Shown: positions 34,637 through 43,551 of the stretch, in pieces | Numbering within the stretch: the stretch's first letter is position 1 | Layout of the letters: the number at the start of each line of letters is the position of its first letter | Assembly (NCBI RefSeq): GCF_009761815.1 | Contig: NZ_RWIN01000131.1 | Span: 1-64,000, forward strand | Source: Pseudomonas sp. PB120 | Lineage (GTDB): Bacteria; Pseudomonadota; Gammaproteobacteria; Pseudomonadales; Pseudomonadaceae | Direction of reading: 5' to 3' | DNA: 64,000 bases | Position numbers and translations under genes: made by a program | Notes under the pieces: generated by a model | The model's database searches: none | What the model was told of the DNA's origin: nothing | Seen by the model: only the letters and a program-made list of their open reading frames with translations

Positions 34637-36139
34637 ATGCCCACCGCCCTTTACCGCTTCATCCTCGCCATCGCACTTTTATTGCCAATGGCCGCGCATT
34701 CCGGCGATGCCGAAGACTTCGTCTCTGCCAATCCCGTGCAGCAAGCCAAGCTCCTGGAAACCTGGGCCGCGCAGCCCGATCCGGCCCGTGTCGAGCTGAT
34801 CAACGCCCTGCAACAAGGCGAGTTGACCATCGACGGCCAAGCCAAACCCCTGCGCCTGAACAACCGCCTGCGTGGCCTGATCGACAGCGCGCTGGCCAGT
34901 CATCAATTGCTCGCCGCCGACGCGAAAACCCGTCTGGTCGCCGCACAGCAATTGCAAAAAAGCGCCAAGCCGGCGCAGCTGAAATTCCTCGACCAGCAAC
35001 TCGCCGCAGAAAAGGACGACAGCGTTCACGCCGCGCTCAGCCTGGCGCTGGCCAACCTGCAATTGGTGGACGCCGACCCGGCCGTGCGCCTCGCGGCTGT
35101 GCGTCTGTTGGGTGAAACCGGCGACCCGCTCGCCCGCACTCGCCTCGAAAGCCTGCTGGAACCGGGTGTCGAAACCGACGCTGCTGTGCGCACCGCCACC
35201 GAAACCAGCCTGGCCCAGGTCAAACGCAAACTGCTGATCGGCGAAATCCTCGGTCAGGCGTTCAGCGGCATGTCCCTCGGTTCCATCCTGCTGCTCGCCG
35301 CCCTCGGCCTGGCGATTACTTTCGGCTTGCTCGGCGTCATCAACATGGCCCACGGCGAGATGCTGATGCTCGGCGCGTACTCGACGTACGTGGTGCAGTT
35401 GATGTTCCAGCGCTTCGCCCCGCAAGCCATCGAGTTCTACCCGCTGATCGCATTGCCGGTGGCGTTTTTCGTCACCGCCGCCATCGGCATGGCGCTGGAA
35501 CGCACGGTGATTCGGCACCTCTACGGTCGTCCGCTGGAAACCCTGCTCGCGACCTGGGGCATCAGCCTGATGCTGATCCAGCTGGTGCGGTTGCTGTTTG
35601 GTGCGCAGAACGTCGAAGTGGCCAACCCGGCGTGGTTGTCGGGCGGGATTCAGGTGCTGCCCAACCTCGTGCTGCCGTACAACCGCATCGTGATCATCGC
35701 CTTCGCCCTGTTTGTGGTGGTGCTGACCTGGCTGCTGCTGAACAAGACGCGCCTGGGCCTGAACGTGCGCGCCGTGACCCAGAACCGCAACATGGCCGCT
35801 TGCTGCGGGGTGCCAACCGGGCGCGTGGACATGCTCGCCTTTGGCCTTGGCTCTGGCATTGCCGGCCTCGGCGGCGTGGCGCTGAGCCAGATCGGCAACG
35901 TCGGCCCGGACCTCGGCCAGAGCTACATCATCGACTCGTTCCTGGTGGTGGTGCTCGGCGGTGTCGGTCAACTGGCCGGCAGCGTGCTCGCCGCGTTCGG
36001 CCTCGGCATCGCCAACAAGATTCTCGAACCGCAGATCGGCGCCGTGCTCGGCAAGATCCTGATCCTCGCGCTGATCATTCTGTTCATCCAGAAGCGTCCG
36101 CAAGGCCTCTTCGCACTGAAAGGACGGGTGATCGACTGA
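34637..36139 (+). CDS. urtB: Urea ABC transporter permease UrtB
   Basis: First permease of the urea importer, LivH type. A signal-like N-terminus (YRFILAIALLLPMAAHSG) leads an extra roughly 190-residue periplasmic, HEAT-like Ala/Leu-rich region, characteristic of UrtB in proteobacteria. The membrane part begins near ILGQAFSGMSLGSILLLAAL and contains FGLLGVINMAHGEMLMLGAY and the coupling segment AVTQNRNMAACCGVPTGRVD. The ATG at 34637 gives 500 residues. The stop shares one base with the urtC start (TGATG). Confidence 0.93.
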   Translation: MPTALYRFILAIALLLPMAAHSGDAEDFVSANPVQQAKLLETWAAQPDPARVELINALQQGELTIDGQAKPLRLNNRLRGLIDSALASHQLLAADAKTRLVAAQQLQKSAKPAQLKFLDQQLAAEKDDSVHAALSLALANLQLVDADPAVRLAAVRLLGETGDPLARTRLESLLEPGVETDAAVRTATETSLAQVKRKLLIGEILGQAFSGMSLGSILLLAALGLAITFGLLGVINMAHGEMLMLGAYSTYVVQLMFQRFAPQAIEFYPLIALPVAFFVTAAIGMALERTVIRHLYGRPLETLLATWGISLMLIQLVRLLFGAQNVEVANPAWLSGGIQVLPNLVLPYNRIVIIAFALFVVVLTWLLLNKTRLGLNVRAVTQNRNMAACCGVPTGRVDMLAFGLGSGIAGLGGVALSQIGNVGPDLGQSYIIDSFLVVVLGGVGQLAGSVLAAFGLGIANKILEPQIGAVLGKILILALIILFIQKRPQGLFALKGRVID

Positions 36140-37218
36140 TGAACCAGCCCCTGATGCTCACGGCCAGCCAAAAGGCCGGCCCCAAAGTCACGATTGCCGT
36201 CGGCGTAGTGATCCTCGTTGTGTTGCTGGCGTTGCCGTTGATGTCGCTGTTATCGCCGGTCAGCGTGTTCCACGTCTCGGCCTACACGTTGACACTGGTG
36301 GGCAAGATTCTCTGCTACGCCATCGTCGCCCTCGCGCTAGACCTCGTCTGGGGTTATGCCGGCCTGTTGTCCCTCGGCCACGGCCTGTTCTTCGCCCTCG
36401 GCGGCTACGCGATGGGCATGTACCTGATGCGCCAGGCCTCGGGCGATGGCTTGCCGGCGTTCATGACGTTCCTGTCGTGGACCGAACTGCCGTGGTACTG
36501 GACCGGTACCAGCAGTTTCCTCTGGTCGATGTGCCTGGTGGTACTGGCGCCCGGATTGTTGGCGTTGGTGTTTGGGTTCTTTGCCTTCCGCTCGCGGATC
36601 AAGGGCGTGTACTTCTCGATCATGACCCAGGCCCTGACGTTCGCCGGGATGCTGCTGTTCTTCCGCAACGAAACCGGGTTTGGCGGCAACAACGGCTTCA
36701 CCAATTTCCGCACCATTCTCGGGTTTGGCATTACCGAACCGGGGACGCGCGCGGTGCTGTTTTTCGCCACGGTGCTGTTGCTGGTGGCGAGCCTGTTCAT
36801 CGGTTGGCGTTTGGCCCAGAGCAAGTTTGGTCGGGTGCTGACCGCCCTGCGCGATGCGGAAAACCGCTTGATGTTCTGCGGTTACGACCCACGGGGTTTC
36901 AAGCTGTTCGTCTGGGTGCTGAGTGCGGTGTTATGCGGCCTGGCCGGCGCGTTGTATGTGCCGCAAGTCGGGATTATCAACCCGAGCGAAATGTCGCCAA
37001 CCAACTCCATCGAAGCCGCCGTCTGGGTGGCACTCGGCGGTCGCGGCACGCTGATCGGGCCGCTGCTCGGCGCCGGCGTGGTCAACGGCATGAAGAGCTG
37101 GTTCACCGTGGCCTTCCCGGAATACTGGCTGTTCTTCCTCGGCGCACTGTTCATCGTCGTGACCTTGTACCTGCCCAAAGGTGTGATCGGTCTGCTGAAA
37201 AAAAGAGGTGAACAATGA
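36139..37218 (+). CDS. urtC: Urea ABC transporter permease UrtC
   Basis: Second permease, LivM type. Landmarks are ALDLVWGYAGLLSLGHGLFF, GVYFSIMTQALTFAGMLLF, the UrtC-typical GFGGNNGFTNF and the coupling stretch LTALRDAENRLMFCGYDPRGFK. Length 359 residues fits. The start overlaps the urtB stop, and a four-base overlap joins it to urtD. Confidence 0.94.
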   Translation: MNQPLMLTASQKAGPKVTIAVGVVILVVLLALPLMSLLSPVSVFHVSAYTLTLVGKILCYAIVALALDLVWGYAGLLSLGHGLFFALGGYAMGMYLMRQASGDGLPAFMTFLSWTELPWYWTGTSSFLWSMCLVVLAPGLLALVFGFFAFRSRIKGVYFSIMTQALTFAGMLLFFRNETGFGGNNGFTNFRTILGFGITEPGTRAVLFFATVLLLVASLFIGWRLAQSKFGRVLTALRDAENRLMFCGYDPRGFKLFVWVLSAVLCGLAGALYVPQVGIINPSEMSPTNSIEAAVWVALGGRGTLIGPLLGAGVVNGMKSWFTVAFPEYWLFFLGALFIVVTLYLPKGVIGLLKKRGEQ

Positions 37219-38084
37219 GAGTCACTGCGACGGCGCAATTCATGCTCGAACCCATCTTCTATCCACCGGAACCCAACAAGGACGCCGGCAGCAGCCGCGA
37301 CGCCATCGGCCTCGGGCAACGCGCCGGTCCCGGCCTGGACACCCGCCATGGCACCATCCTGACCCTGGAAGACATCAGCGTCAGCTTTGACGGTTTCAAG
37401 GCGCTGAACGCGCTGAACCTGTACATCGGCGTTGGCGAACTGCGCTGCATCATCGGCCCCAATGGCGCAGGCAAGACCACGCTGATGGACGTGATCACCG
37501 GAAAAACCCGGCCCAGTCACGGCAAAGCCTGGTTCGGTGAAACCCTGGACCTGACGCAGATGAGCGAAGTGCAGATCGCCCAGGCCGGCATCGGCCGCAA
37601 GTTCCAGAAACCGACGGTGTTCGAAGCCTTGAGCGTGTTTGAAAACCTGGAACTGGCGCAGAAAACCGACAAGTCGGTGTGGGCCAGCCTGCGGGCTCGC
37701 CTGAGCGGCGAACAGAAAGATCGCATCAGCGAAGTGCTGGAAACCATTCGCCTGACCAGCTCGGTCAATCGCCCGGCGGGCTTGTTGTCCCACGGACAGA
37801 AGCAGTTTCTGGAGATCGGCATGTTGCTGATGCAGGACCCTCAGTTGCTGTTGCTCGATGAGCCGGTAGCGGGCATGACCGATGCCGAAACCGAATTCAC
37901 GGCTGAACTGTTCAAGAGCCTGGCCGGCAAGCATTCGCTGATGGTGGTGGAACACGACATGGGGTTCGTCGGCTCGATTGCCGACCACGTGACGGTGTTG
38001 CACCAGGGCAGCGTGCTGGCCGAAGGGTCCCTGGAACAGGTGCAGGAAAACGAGCGGGTGATCGAGGTTTATCTCGGTCGCTGA
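37215..38084 (+). CDS. urtD: Urea ABC transporter ATPase UrtD
   Basis: LivG-type ATPase. Walker A is GPNGAGKTTLMDVI, the signature is LSHGQKQFLEIGMLL, Walker B is LLLLDEPVAGMTD and the H-loop is MVVEHDMGFV. An N-terminal extension of about 50 residues rich in Gly, Pro and Arg precedes the ATPase domain (TILTLEDISVSFDGFKALN), as seen in other UrtD proteins. The start at 37215 has GAGGTG upstream. Total 289 residues. Confidence 0.94.
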   Translation: MRVTATAQFMLEPIFYPPEPNKDAGSSRDAIGLGQRAGPGLDTRHGTILTLEDISVSFDGFKALNALNLYIGVGELRCIIGPNGAGKTTLMDVITGKTRPSHGKAWFGETLDLTQMSEVQIAQAGIGRKFQKPTVFEALSVFENLELAQKTDKSVWASLRARLSGEQKDRISEVLETIRLTSSVNRPAGLLSHGQKQFLEIGMLLMQDPQLLLLDEPVAGMTDAETEFTAELFKSLAGKHSLMVVEHDMGFVGSIADHVTVLHQGSVLAEGSLEQVQENERVIEVYLGR

Positions 38085-38105
38085 ATCCTGTGTGCATTGC
38101 TCTAA

Positions 38106-38196
38106 TGTGGGAGCGAGCCTGCTCGCGATGGCGGCGGATCAATCAACATCATCGTCGCCTGACCCACCGCTATCGCGAGCAGGCTCGCTCCCACAG
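38106..38196. repeat. REP-like inverted repeat, family A, between urtD and urtE
   Basis: TGTGGGAGCGAGCCTGCTCG and its near-perfect complement flank about 45 bases. It interrupts the transporter operon between its two ATPase genes. Confidence 0.8.
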
Positions 38197-38226
38197 GGTT
38201 CTGTGTGGAACATAAGGAATTTGAAC

Positions 38227-38925
38227 ATGCTGCAAGTCGACAAGCTGCATCAGTATTACGGCGGTAGCCACATCCTGCGCGGCCTGACGTTTGAGGTGAA
38301 GGTCGGCGAAGTCACCTGCCTGCTCGGGCGTAATGGCGTGGGCAAAACCACGCTGCTCAAATGCCTGATGGGTTTGCTGCCGGCCAAAGAGGGCGCGGTG
38401 AACTGGGAAGGCAAACCCATCACCACGTTCAAACCGCACCAGCGGGTGCACGCCGGGATCGCCTATGTACCTCAAGGCCGCGAGATTTTCGGTCGGCTGA
38501 CGGTCGAGGAAAATCTGCTGATGGGCCTGTCACGATTTCCGGGCAGCGAAGCGAAAGAAGTCCCGGCGTTCATCTACGAGCTGTTCCCTGTATTGCTGCA
38601 AATGAAGCAACGGCGCGGCGGTGACTTGTCCGGCGGGCAACAGCAGCAGTTGGCGATTGGTCGTGCGCTGGCCAGCCGTCCACGGCTGCTGATTCTCGAC
38701 GAACCCACCGAAGGCATCCAGCCGTCAGTGATCAAGGAAATCGGCGCGGTGATCAAGAAGCTCGCGGCCCGTGGCGACATGGCGATTTTGCTGGTCGAGC
38801 AGTTCTACGATTTCGCCGCCGAACTGGCCGATCAGTACCTGGTGATGTCCCGGGGCGAGATCGTGCAGCAAGGTCGCGGAGAAAATATGGAAGCCGAGGG
38901 TGTGCGGGGGCTGGTGACGATCTAA
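38227..38925 (+). CDS. urtE: Urea ABC transporter ATPase UrtE
   Basis: LivF-type ATPase. MLQVDKLHQYYGGSHILRG starts the protein. Walker A is GRNGVGKTTLLKCL, the signature is LSGGQQQQLAIGRAL, Walker B is LLILDEPTEGIQP and the H-loop is LLVEQFYDFA. Length 232 residues fits. AAGGAATTTGAAC gives the ribosome-binding site. It is the last transporter gene; ureD starts 30 bases on. Confidence 0.95.
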   Translation: MLQVDKLHQYYGGSHILRGLTFEVKVGEVTCLLGRNGVGKTTLLKCLMGLLPAKEGAVNWEGKPITTFKPHQRVHAGIAYVPQGREIFGRLTVEENLLMGLSRFPGSEAKEVPAFIYELFPVLLQMKQRRGGDLSGGQQQQLAIGRALASRPRLLILDEPTEGIQPSVIKEIGAVIKKLAARGDMAILLVEQFYDFAAELADQYLVMSRGEIVQQGRGENMEAEGVRGLVTI

Positions 38926-38955
38926 TCTGTAGCGTCCCGACGATAATCAAAAAAT

Positions 38956-39795
38956 ATGAATTTACCTCTTTCTACTGCCCTGTTTACCCCGAGCTGGCAC
39001 GCCGAGCTGGAGCTGGGCTACGCCCGTTTCGGCGACAGCACACGCCCGGTCCAACGCCGTCACAAAGGCCCGTTGCGGGTGCAAAAGCACCTGTATGCCG
39101 AAGGCCCCGAGGTGTGCCAGCACATCATCGTCCACCCACCCGGTGGCATTGCCGGCGGTGATCGGCTGGACATCGCGGCCAGCGTCGGCCGCGATGCCTG
39201 GGCGCAGATCACCAGCCCCGGCGCCGCCAAGTGGTACCGCGCGGCAGCCCCGGCTTATCAGCAGCTGGACTTGAGCGTGGCGGCTGGCGCGACGCTGGAA
39301 TGGTTGCCGCAAGAGACGATTATTTTCAGCAACGCCCAGGCCGAGCTCAGCACCTCGATAGACCTGGAAGGTGACGCCCGGCTGTTCTATTGGGACGTCG
39401 TGGCGCTGGGGCGTCCGGCCAGTGGCGAACGCTTCGACCTCGGTCACTTCCAGGCGCAGCTGGACATCCGCCGTGACGGCCAGTTGCTCTGGCACGAACG
39501 CCAGCGCATTGTCGGGGGTGACGGTTTGCTCGACTCACCGATTGGCCTGGATGGGCAACCGGTGTTTGCGACGTTGCTGGTGACGGGCGAAGTGGATAGC
39601 GAGCTGCTGGAGAAGTGCCGTTCGCTGGGCAATGATGTTCGCGGGGATTTGACGCAGTTGCCGGGGCTGTTGGTTGCCCGATGCCTGGCCAGTGAGGCGC
39701 TGTTGGCCCGTGGCTGGTTGATTGAGTTGTGGCGATTGCTCCGGCCTGCCTTGCTCGGCCGGGAAGCAGTCCCCCCAAGAATATGGAGCACGTGA
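38956..39795 (+). CDS. ureD: Urease accessory protein UreD
   Basis: Scaffold chaperone that binds apo-urease and, with UreF and UreG, delivers nickel. LELGYARFGDSTRPVQRRHK, GPLRVQKHLYAEGPEVCQHI and HPPGGIAGGDRLDI match UreD. Length 279 residues is usual. The frame ends at 39795 shortly before a family C repeat and ureA. Partners UreE, UreF and UreG are not encoded in the window. Confidence 0.94.
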   Translation: MNLPLSTALFTPSWHAELELGYARFGDSTRPVQRRHKGPLRVQKHLYAEGPEVCQHIIVHPPGGIAGGDRLDIAASVGRDAWAQITSPGAAKWYRAAAPAYQQLDLSVAAGATLEWLPQETIIFSNAQAELSTSIDLEGDARLFYWDVVALGRPASGERFDLGHFQAQLDIRRDGQLLWHERQRIVGGDGLLDSPIGLDGQPVFATLLVTGEVDSELLEKCRSLGNDVRGDLTQLPGLLVARCLASEALLARGWLIELWRLLRPALLGREAVPPRIWST

Positions 39796-39817
39796 CATCA
39801 CTGCACACACGATCGAT

Positions 39818-39920
39818 GTAGCAGCTGCCGAGGCACGAGGCTGCATTGGGTTGCGCAGCGACCCCCGAGGGCGGTCCTGCGGACACGCAACGCAGCCTCG
39901 TACCTCGGCAGCTGCTACAG
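39818..39920. repeat. Inverted repeat, family C, between ureD and ureA
   Basis: TGTAGCAGCTGCCGAGGCAC and its complement (CCTCGGCAGCTGCTACAG) flank GGTTGCGCAGCGACCCCCGA and GCGGACACGCAACGCAGCC inner arms. It is related to the elements at 24315 and 50206. Confidence 0.78.
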
Positions 39921-39969
39921 AACACAATTCGCTTGCGATTTATTAACTGCCGATTATGGATTCCAAACG

Positions 39970-40272
39970 ATGGACCTGACCCCACGCGAAAAAGACAAGC
40001 TGCTGATCTTCACCGCCGGCCTCGTGGCCGAGCGGCGTTTGGCGCGCGGTGTGAAACTCAATTACCCCGAGGCGATGGCCTATATTTCGGCGGCACTGCT
40101 CGAAGGCGCCCGTGACGGCCAGACCGTGGCCGAACTGATGCACTTCGGCACCACCCTGCTCAGCCGCGAACAAGTGATGGAAGGCATCCCGGAAATGATC
40201 CCGGAGATCCAGGTCGAAGCGACTTTTCCCGACGGCACCAAACTGGTCACCGTCCACCAACCTATCGCCTGA
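39970..40272 (+). CDS. ureA: Urease subunit gamma
   Basis: Smallest urease subunit. MDLTPREKDKLLIFTAGLVA, RLARGVKLNYPEAMAYIS and LMHFGTTLLSREQVMEGIPE are nearly invariant UreA sequence, as is the end VTVHQPI. Length 100 residues is exact for the family. An acetyltransferase gene follows after 9 bases rather than ureB. Confidence 0.97.
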   Translation: MDLTPREKDKLLIFTAGLVAERRLARGVKLNYPEAMAYISAALLEGARDGQTVAELMHFGTTLLSREQVMEGIPEMIPEIQVEATFPDGTKLVTVHQPIA

Positions 40273-40281
40273 GGCCGCGCC

Positions 40282-40815
40282 ATGACTTACCACATCCGCG
40301 ATGCGGTGCACGCCGACCTGCCGGCGATCCGCGACATCTACAACGACGCCGTGCTCAACACCACAGCGATCTGGAACGAACAGGCCGTGGACCTGGGCAA
40401 CCGCCAAGCCTGGTTCAGTGCCCGACAAGCCCAGGGCTATCCGATCCTGGTGATCGTCGACGGCGACAACACGGTGCTGGGCTACGCTTCGTTTGGTGAC
40501 TGGCGCCCGTTCGACGGCTTTCGCCACACCGTCGAACATTCGGTCTACGTGCGCAGCGACCAGCGTGGCAATGGCCTGGGCCCACAACTGATGAAGGTGC
40601 TGATCGATCGTGCCAGAGGCTGCGACAAGCATGTGATGGTCGCGGCCATCGAAAGCGGCAATGCCGCATCCATCCGCCTGCATGCGCGCGCCGGGTTTAT
40701 CACCACCGGGCAAATGCCGCAGGTGGGCACCAAGTTCGGTCGCTGGCTTGACCTGACCTTCATGCAACTGACCCTCAACCCTGGCGCCGAACCGCCGCCC
40801 GCCAGCAAGGAGTAA
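40282..40815 (+). CDS. GNAT acetyltransferase, methionine sulfoximine/phosphinothricin type
   Basis: Acetyl-CoA-dependent N-acetyltransferase. IRDAVHADLPAIRDIYNDAVLNTTAIWNE at the N-terminus, the acetyl-CoA loop DQRGNGLGPQL and the tail GQMPQVGTKFGRWLDLTFMQ match the bacterial Pat/Bar-like family. I recall that P. aeruginosa has a close relative in the same place between ureA and ureB, shown to acetylate methionine sulfoximine and related glutamine synthetase inhibitors. A link to nitrogen metabolism is therefore plausible. Length 177 residues. Coupled tightly to ureA (9 bases) and the next gene (6 bases). Confidence 0.88.
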   Translation: MTYHIRDAVHADLPAIRDIYNDAVLNTTAIWNEQAVDLGNRQAWFSARQAQGYPILVIVDGDNTVLGYASFGDWRPFDGFRHTVEHSVYVRSDQRGNGLGPQLMKVLIDRARGCDKHVMVAAIESGNAASIRLHARAGFITTGQMPQVGTKFGRWLDLTFMQLTLNPGAEPPPASKE

Positions 40816-40821
40816 CGCCCG

Positions 40822-41355
40822 ATGAACGCCGCCCAATTGCGACGCGTCAATGTTGAAAGCTTTGCGCATTATCGTCAGGGTTTGATTGAGTTGCTGCTCG
40901 ACGCCGTCGGCTATGGCGCCAGTGTCGGGTTCATGGCCAACCTGGATGCGGCGCAGGCCCACGCCTATTTCGACGAGGTCCAGGACAACCTGAACAAGGG
41001 CAACGTGCTGCTGTGGGTGGTGGTCAAGGACGAACAGGTTCAGGCGAGCGTGCAACTGACCCTGTGCCAGAAAGCCAATGGGCTGAACCGCGCCGAAGTG
41101 CAAAAACTGCTGGTGCGCGAGCACGCGCGGCGTCGCGGTCTGGGCCAGCAATTGATGAGTGCGCTGGAACAGGCCGCCCTGCAGCACAAGCGCGGCATGC
41201 TCTACCTCGACACCGAGGCAGGTTCCCCCGCCGAGGCGTTCTACCAGTCCCTGGGTTACACCCGCGCCGGTGAAATCCCCGACTACGCCTGCGACCCGAG
41301 CGGTCGATACAAGCCGACTGCCCTTTACTACAAGATTCTCCAAGGAGCCCATTGA
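40822..41355 (+). CDS. GNAT family N-acetyltransferase, second in the ure operon
   Basis: A second GNAT protein, substrate unknown. The core acetyl-CoA loop is VREHARRRGLGQQLMSALEQ, preceded by the strand AEVQKLLV, and followed by LYLDTEAGSPAEAFYQSLGY, the usual GNAT C-terminal motif. It is not closely similar to the acetyltransferase just upstream. It shares a base with ureB (TGATG), so it is translated with the urease genes. Confidence 0.85.
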   Translation: MNAAQLRRVNVESFAHYRQGLIELLLDAVGYGASVGFMANLDAAQAHAYFDEVQDNLNKGNVLLWVVVKDEQVQASVQLTLCQKANGLNRAEVQKLLVREHARRRGLGQQLMSALEQAALQHKRGMLYLDTEAGSPAEAFYQSLGYTRAGEIPDYACDPSGRYKPTALYYKILQGAH

Positions 41356-41660
41356 TGATTCCCGGTGAATATCAGATCCAGCCCGGTGACATCGAACTCA
41401 ACGCGGGCCGCCGCACGGTGAGCCTGAAGGTGGCCAACAGTGGCGACCGTCCGATCCAGGTCGGCTCGCACTATCACTTTTTCGAAACCAACGACGCCCT
41501 GACCTTCGACCGCGCCGCCAGTCGCGGCATGCGCCTGAACATCCCTGCCGGCACCGCCGTGCGCTTTGAGCCGGGGCAAAGCCGCGAGGTTGAGCTGGTG
41601 GACCTGGCCGGGCATCGCCGGGTGTTCGGGTTTGCCGGCAGGATCATGGGCGACCTCTGA
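41355..41660 (+). CDS. ureB: Urease subunit beta
   Basis: IPGEYQIQPGDIELNAGR and QVGSHYHFFETNDALTFDR are the UreB hallmarks, ending HRRVFGFAGRIMGDL. Length 101 residues is right. I chose the ATG at 41355 over the TTG one codon upstream because it overlaps the previous stop. A family A repeat separates it from ureC. Confidence 0.96.
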   Translation: MIPGEYQIQPGDIELNAGRRTVSLKVANSGDRPIQVGSHYHFFETNDALTFDRAASRGMRLNIPAGTAVRFEPGQSREVELVDLAGHRRVFGFAGRIMGDL

Positions 41661-41683
41661 ATAATGCGGTGTCGGTTCTGGCC

Positions 41684-41751
41684 CCATCGCGAGCAGGCTC
41701 ACTCCCACAGTTGATCGCGTTCCCCTGTGGGAGCGAGCCTGCTCGCGATAG
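41684..41751. repeat. REP-like inverted repeat, family A, between ureB and ureC
   Basis: CCATCGCGAGCAGGCTCACTCCCACAG-type left arm (one mismatch) faces TGTGGGAGCGAGCCTGCTCG. It lies 24 bases after the ureB stop and about 50 bases before ureC. Confidence 0.78.
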
Positions 41752-41799
41752 TGAGCGAAGCGAACGATCTCAAATACAATTGAATTTCAAGGCGAACGA

Positions 41800-43500
41800 A
41801 TGAAGATTTCCCGTCAGGCCTACGCCGACATGTTCGGCCCCACCGTCGGTGACAAGGTCCGCCTGGCCGATACCGGGCTCTGGATCGAAGTCGAAAAAGA
41901 CTTCACCACCTATGGCGAAGAAGTGAAATTCGGCGGTGGCAAGGTGATCCGCGATGGCCAGGGCCAGAGCCAGCTCCTGGCCGCCGAGGTCGTCGACACC
42001 GTGATCACCAACGCGCTGATCATCGACCACTGGGGCATCGTCAAAGCCGACGTCGGCCTCAAGGACGGTCGCGTTGCCGGCATCGGCAAGGCCGGCAACC
42101 CGGACGTGCAGCCGAACGTGACCATCGCCATCGGCGCCAGCACCGAAGTGATCGCCGGTGAAGGCATGATCCTCACTGCCGGCGGCATCGACACCCACAT
42201 CCACTTCATCTGCCCGCAGCAGATCGAAGAAGCGCTGATGAGCGGTGTGACCACCATGATCGGCGGCGGCACCGGCCCGGCCACCGGCACCAACGCCACC
42301 ACCTGCACCTCCGGCCCGTGGCACCTGGCGCGCATGCTTCAGGCGGCGGACGCGTTCCCAATGAACATCGGCCTCACCGGCAAGGGCAACGCCAGTTTGC
42401 CGGAGCCGTTGATCGAACAGGTCAAAGCCGGTGCCATTGGCCTCAAGCTGCATGAAGACTGGGGCACCACGCCGGCGAGCATCGACAACTGCCTGAACGT
42501 GGCCGATCAGTACGACGTGCAGGTGGCGATCCACACCGACACCCTCAACGAGTCCGGCTTCGTCGAAACCACCCTCGCCGCCTTCAAGGGCCGAACCATC
42601 CACACCTACCACACCGAAGGCGCGGGCGGCGGCCATGCGCCGGACATCATCAAGGCCTGCGGGTTTGCCAACGTGCTGCCGAGTTCGACCAACCCGACCC
42701 GGCCGTTCACACGTAACACCATCGACGAACACCTCGACATGCTGATGGTCTGCCATCACCTGGACCCGAGCATTGCCGAAGACGTGGCCTTCGCCGAAAG
42801 CCGCATCCGCCGCGAAACGATTGCCGCCGAGGACATCCTGCACGACCTCGGCGCGTTCTCGATGATCAGCTCCGACAGCCAGGCCATGGGCCGTGTCGGC
42901 GAAGTGATCACACGCACCTGGCAGACCGCTGACAAGATGAAAAAACAGCGCGGCCCGTTGCCCGGCGACGGTGAGGGCAACGACAACTTTCGCGCCAAAC
43001 GCTACATCGCCAAGTACACGATCAATCCGGCGATCACCCACGGCATCAGCCATGAAGTCGGTTCGGTCGAAGTGGGTAAATGGGCGGACCTGGTGCTCTG
43101 GCGTCCGGCGTTCTTTGGGGTCAAACCGACGTTGATCCTCAAGGGCGGCGCCATTGCGGCCAGCCTGATGGGTGATGCCAACGCTTCGATCCCAACACCG
43201 CAACCCGTGCACTACCGCCCGATGTTCGCCAGCTACGGCGGCTCGTTGCACGCCACCAGCCTGACCTTTATCAGCCAGGCGGCGCAGGCGGCCGGTCTTC
43301 CCGAAGCGTTGGGTCTGAAGAAGAAAATCGCTGTGGTCAAAGGCTGTCGTGAGGTGCAGAAAACCGACCTGATCCACAACGACTATCTGCCAAGCATCGA
43401 TGTCGACCCGCAGACCTATCAGGTCAAGGCCGACGGCGTGCTGTTGTGGTGCGAGCCAGCGGACGTGCTGCCGATGGCCCAGCGTTACTTCCTGTTTTGA
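41800..43500 (+). CDS. ureC: Urease subunit alpha (catalytic)
   Basis: Nickel metalloenzyme that hydrolyses urea to ammonia and carbamate. All active-site parts are visible: nickel ligands in GGIDTHIHFICPQQ, the carbamylated Lys216 in AIGLKLHEDWG, AIHTDTLNESG, THTEGAGGGH-type HTYHTEGAGGGHAP, the flap Cys318-His319 in LMVCHHLD, and the ligand Asp in FSMISSDSQAMGR. Length 566 residues is standard. It ends with the normal MAQRYFLF. It is the last gene of the locus here; a strong hairpin follows. Confidence 0.98.
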   Translation: MKISRQAYADMFGPTVGDKVRLADTGLWIEVEKDFTTYGEEVKFGGGKVIRDGQGQSQLLAAEVVDTVITNALIIDHWGIVKADVGLKDGRVAGIGKAGNPDVQPNVTIAIGASTEVIAGEGMILTAGGIDTHIHFICPQQIEEALMSGVTTMIGGGTGPATGTNATTCTSGPWHLARMLQAADAFPMNIGLTGKGNASLPEPLIEQVKAGAIGLKLHEDWGTTPASIDNCLNVADQYDVQVAIHTDTLNESGFVETTLAAFKGRTIHTYHTEGAGGGHAPDIIKACGFANVLPSSTNPTRPFTRNTIDEHLDMLMVCHHLDPSIAEDVAFAESRIRRETIAAEDILHDLGAFSMISSDSQAMGRVGEVITRTWQTADKMKKQRGPLPGDGEGNDNFRAKRYIAKYTINPAITHGISHEVGSVEVGKWADLVLWRPAFFGVKPTLILKGGAIAASLMGDANASIPTPQPVHYRPMFASYGGSLHATSLTFISQAAQAAGLPEALGLKKKIAVVKGCREVQKTDLIHNDYLPSIDVDPQTYQVKADGVLLWCEPADVLPMAQRYFLF

Positions 43501-43509
43501 TCGCTCACA

Positions 43510-43535
43510 CCGGAGCCTGGCTGGCCAGGCTCCGG
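43510..43535. terminator. Hairpin between ureC and the NEL-type gene
   Basis: A perfect 11-bp stem (CCGGAGCCTGG with CCAGGCTCCGG) and a 4-base loop lies between convergent genes, 9 bases after ureC and 17 bases after the minus-strand stop. It has no clear T-run but probably ends both transcripts. Confidence 0.7.
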
Positions 43536-43551
43536 CGTAAAGCCGCAACGA

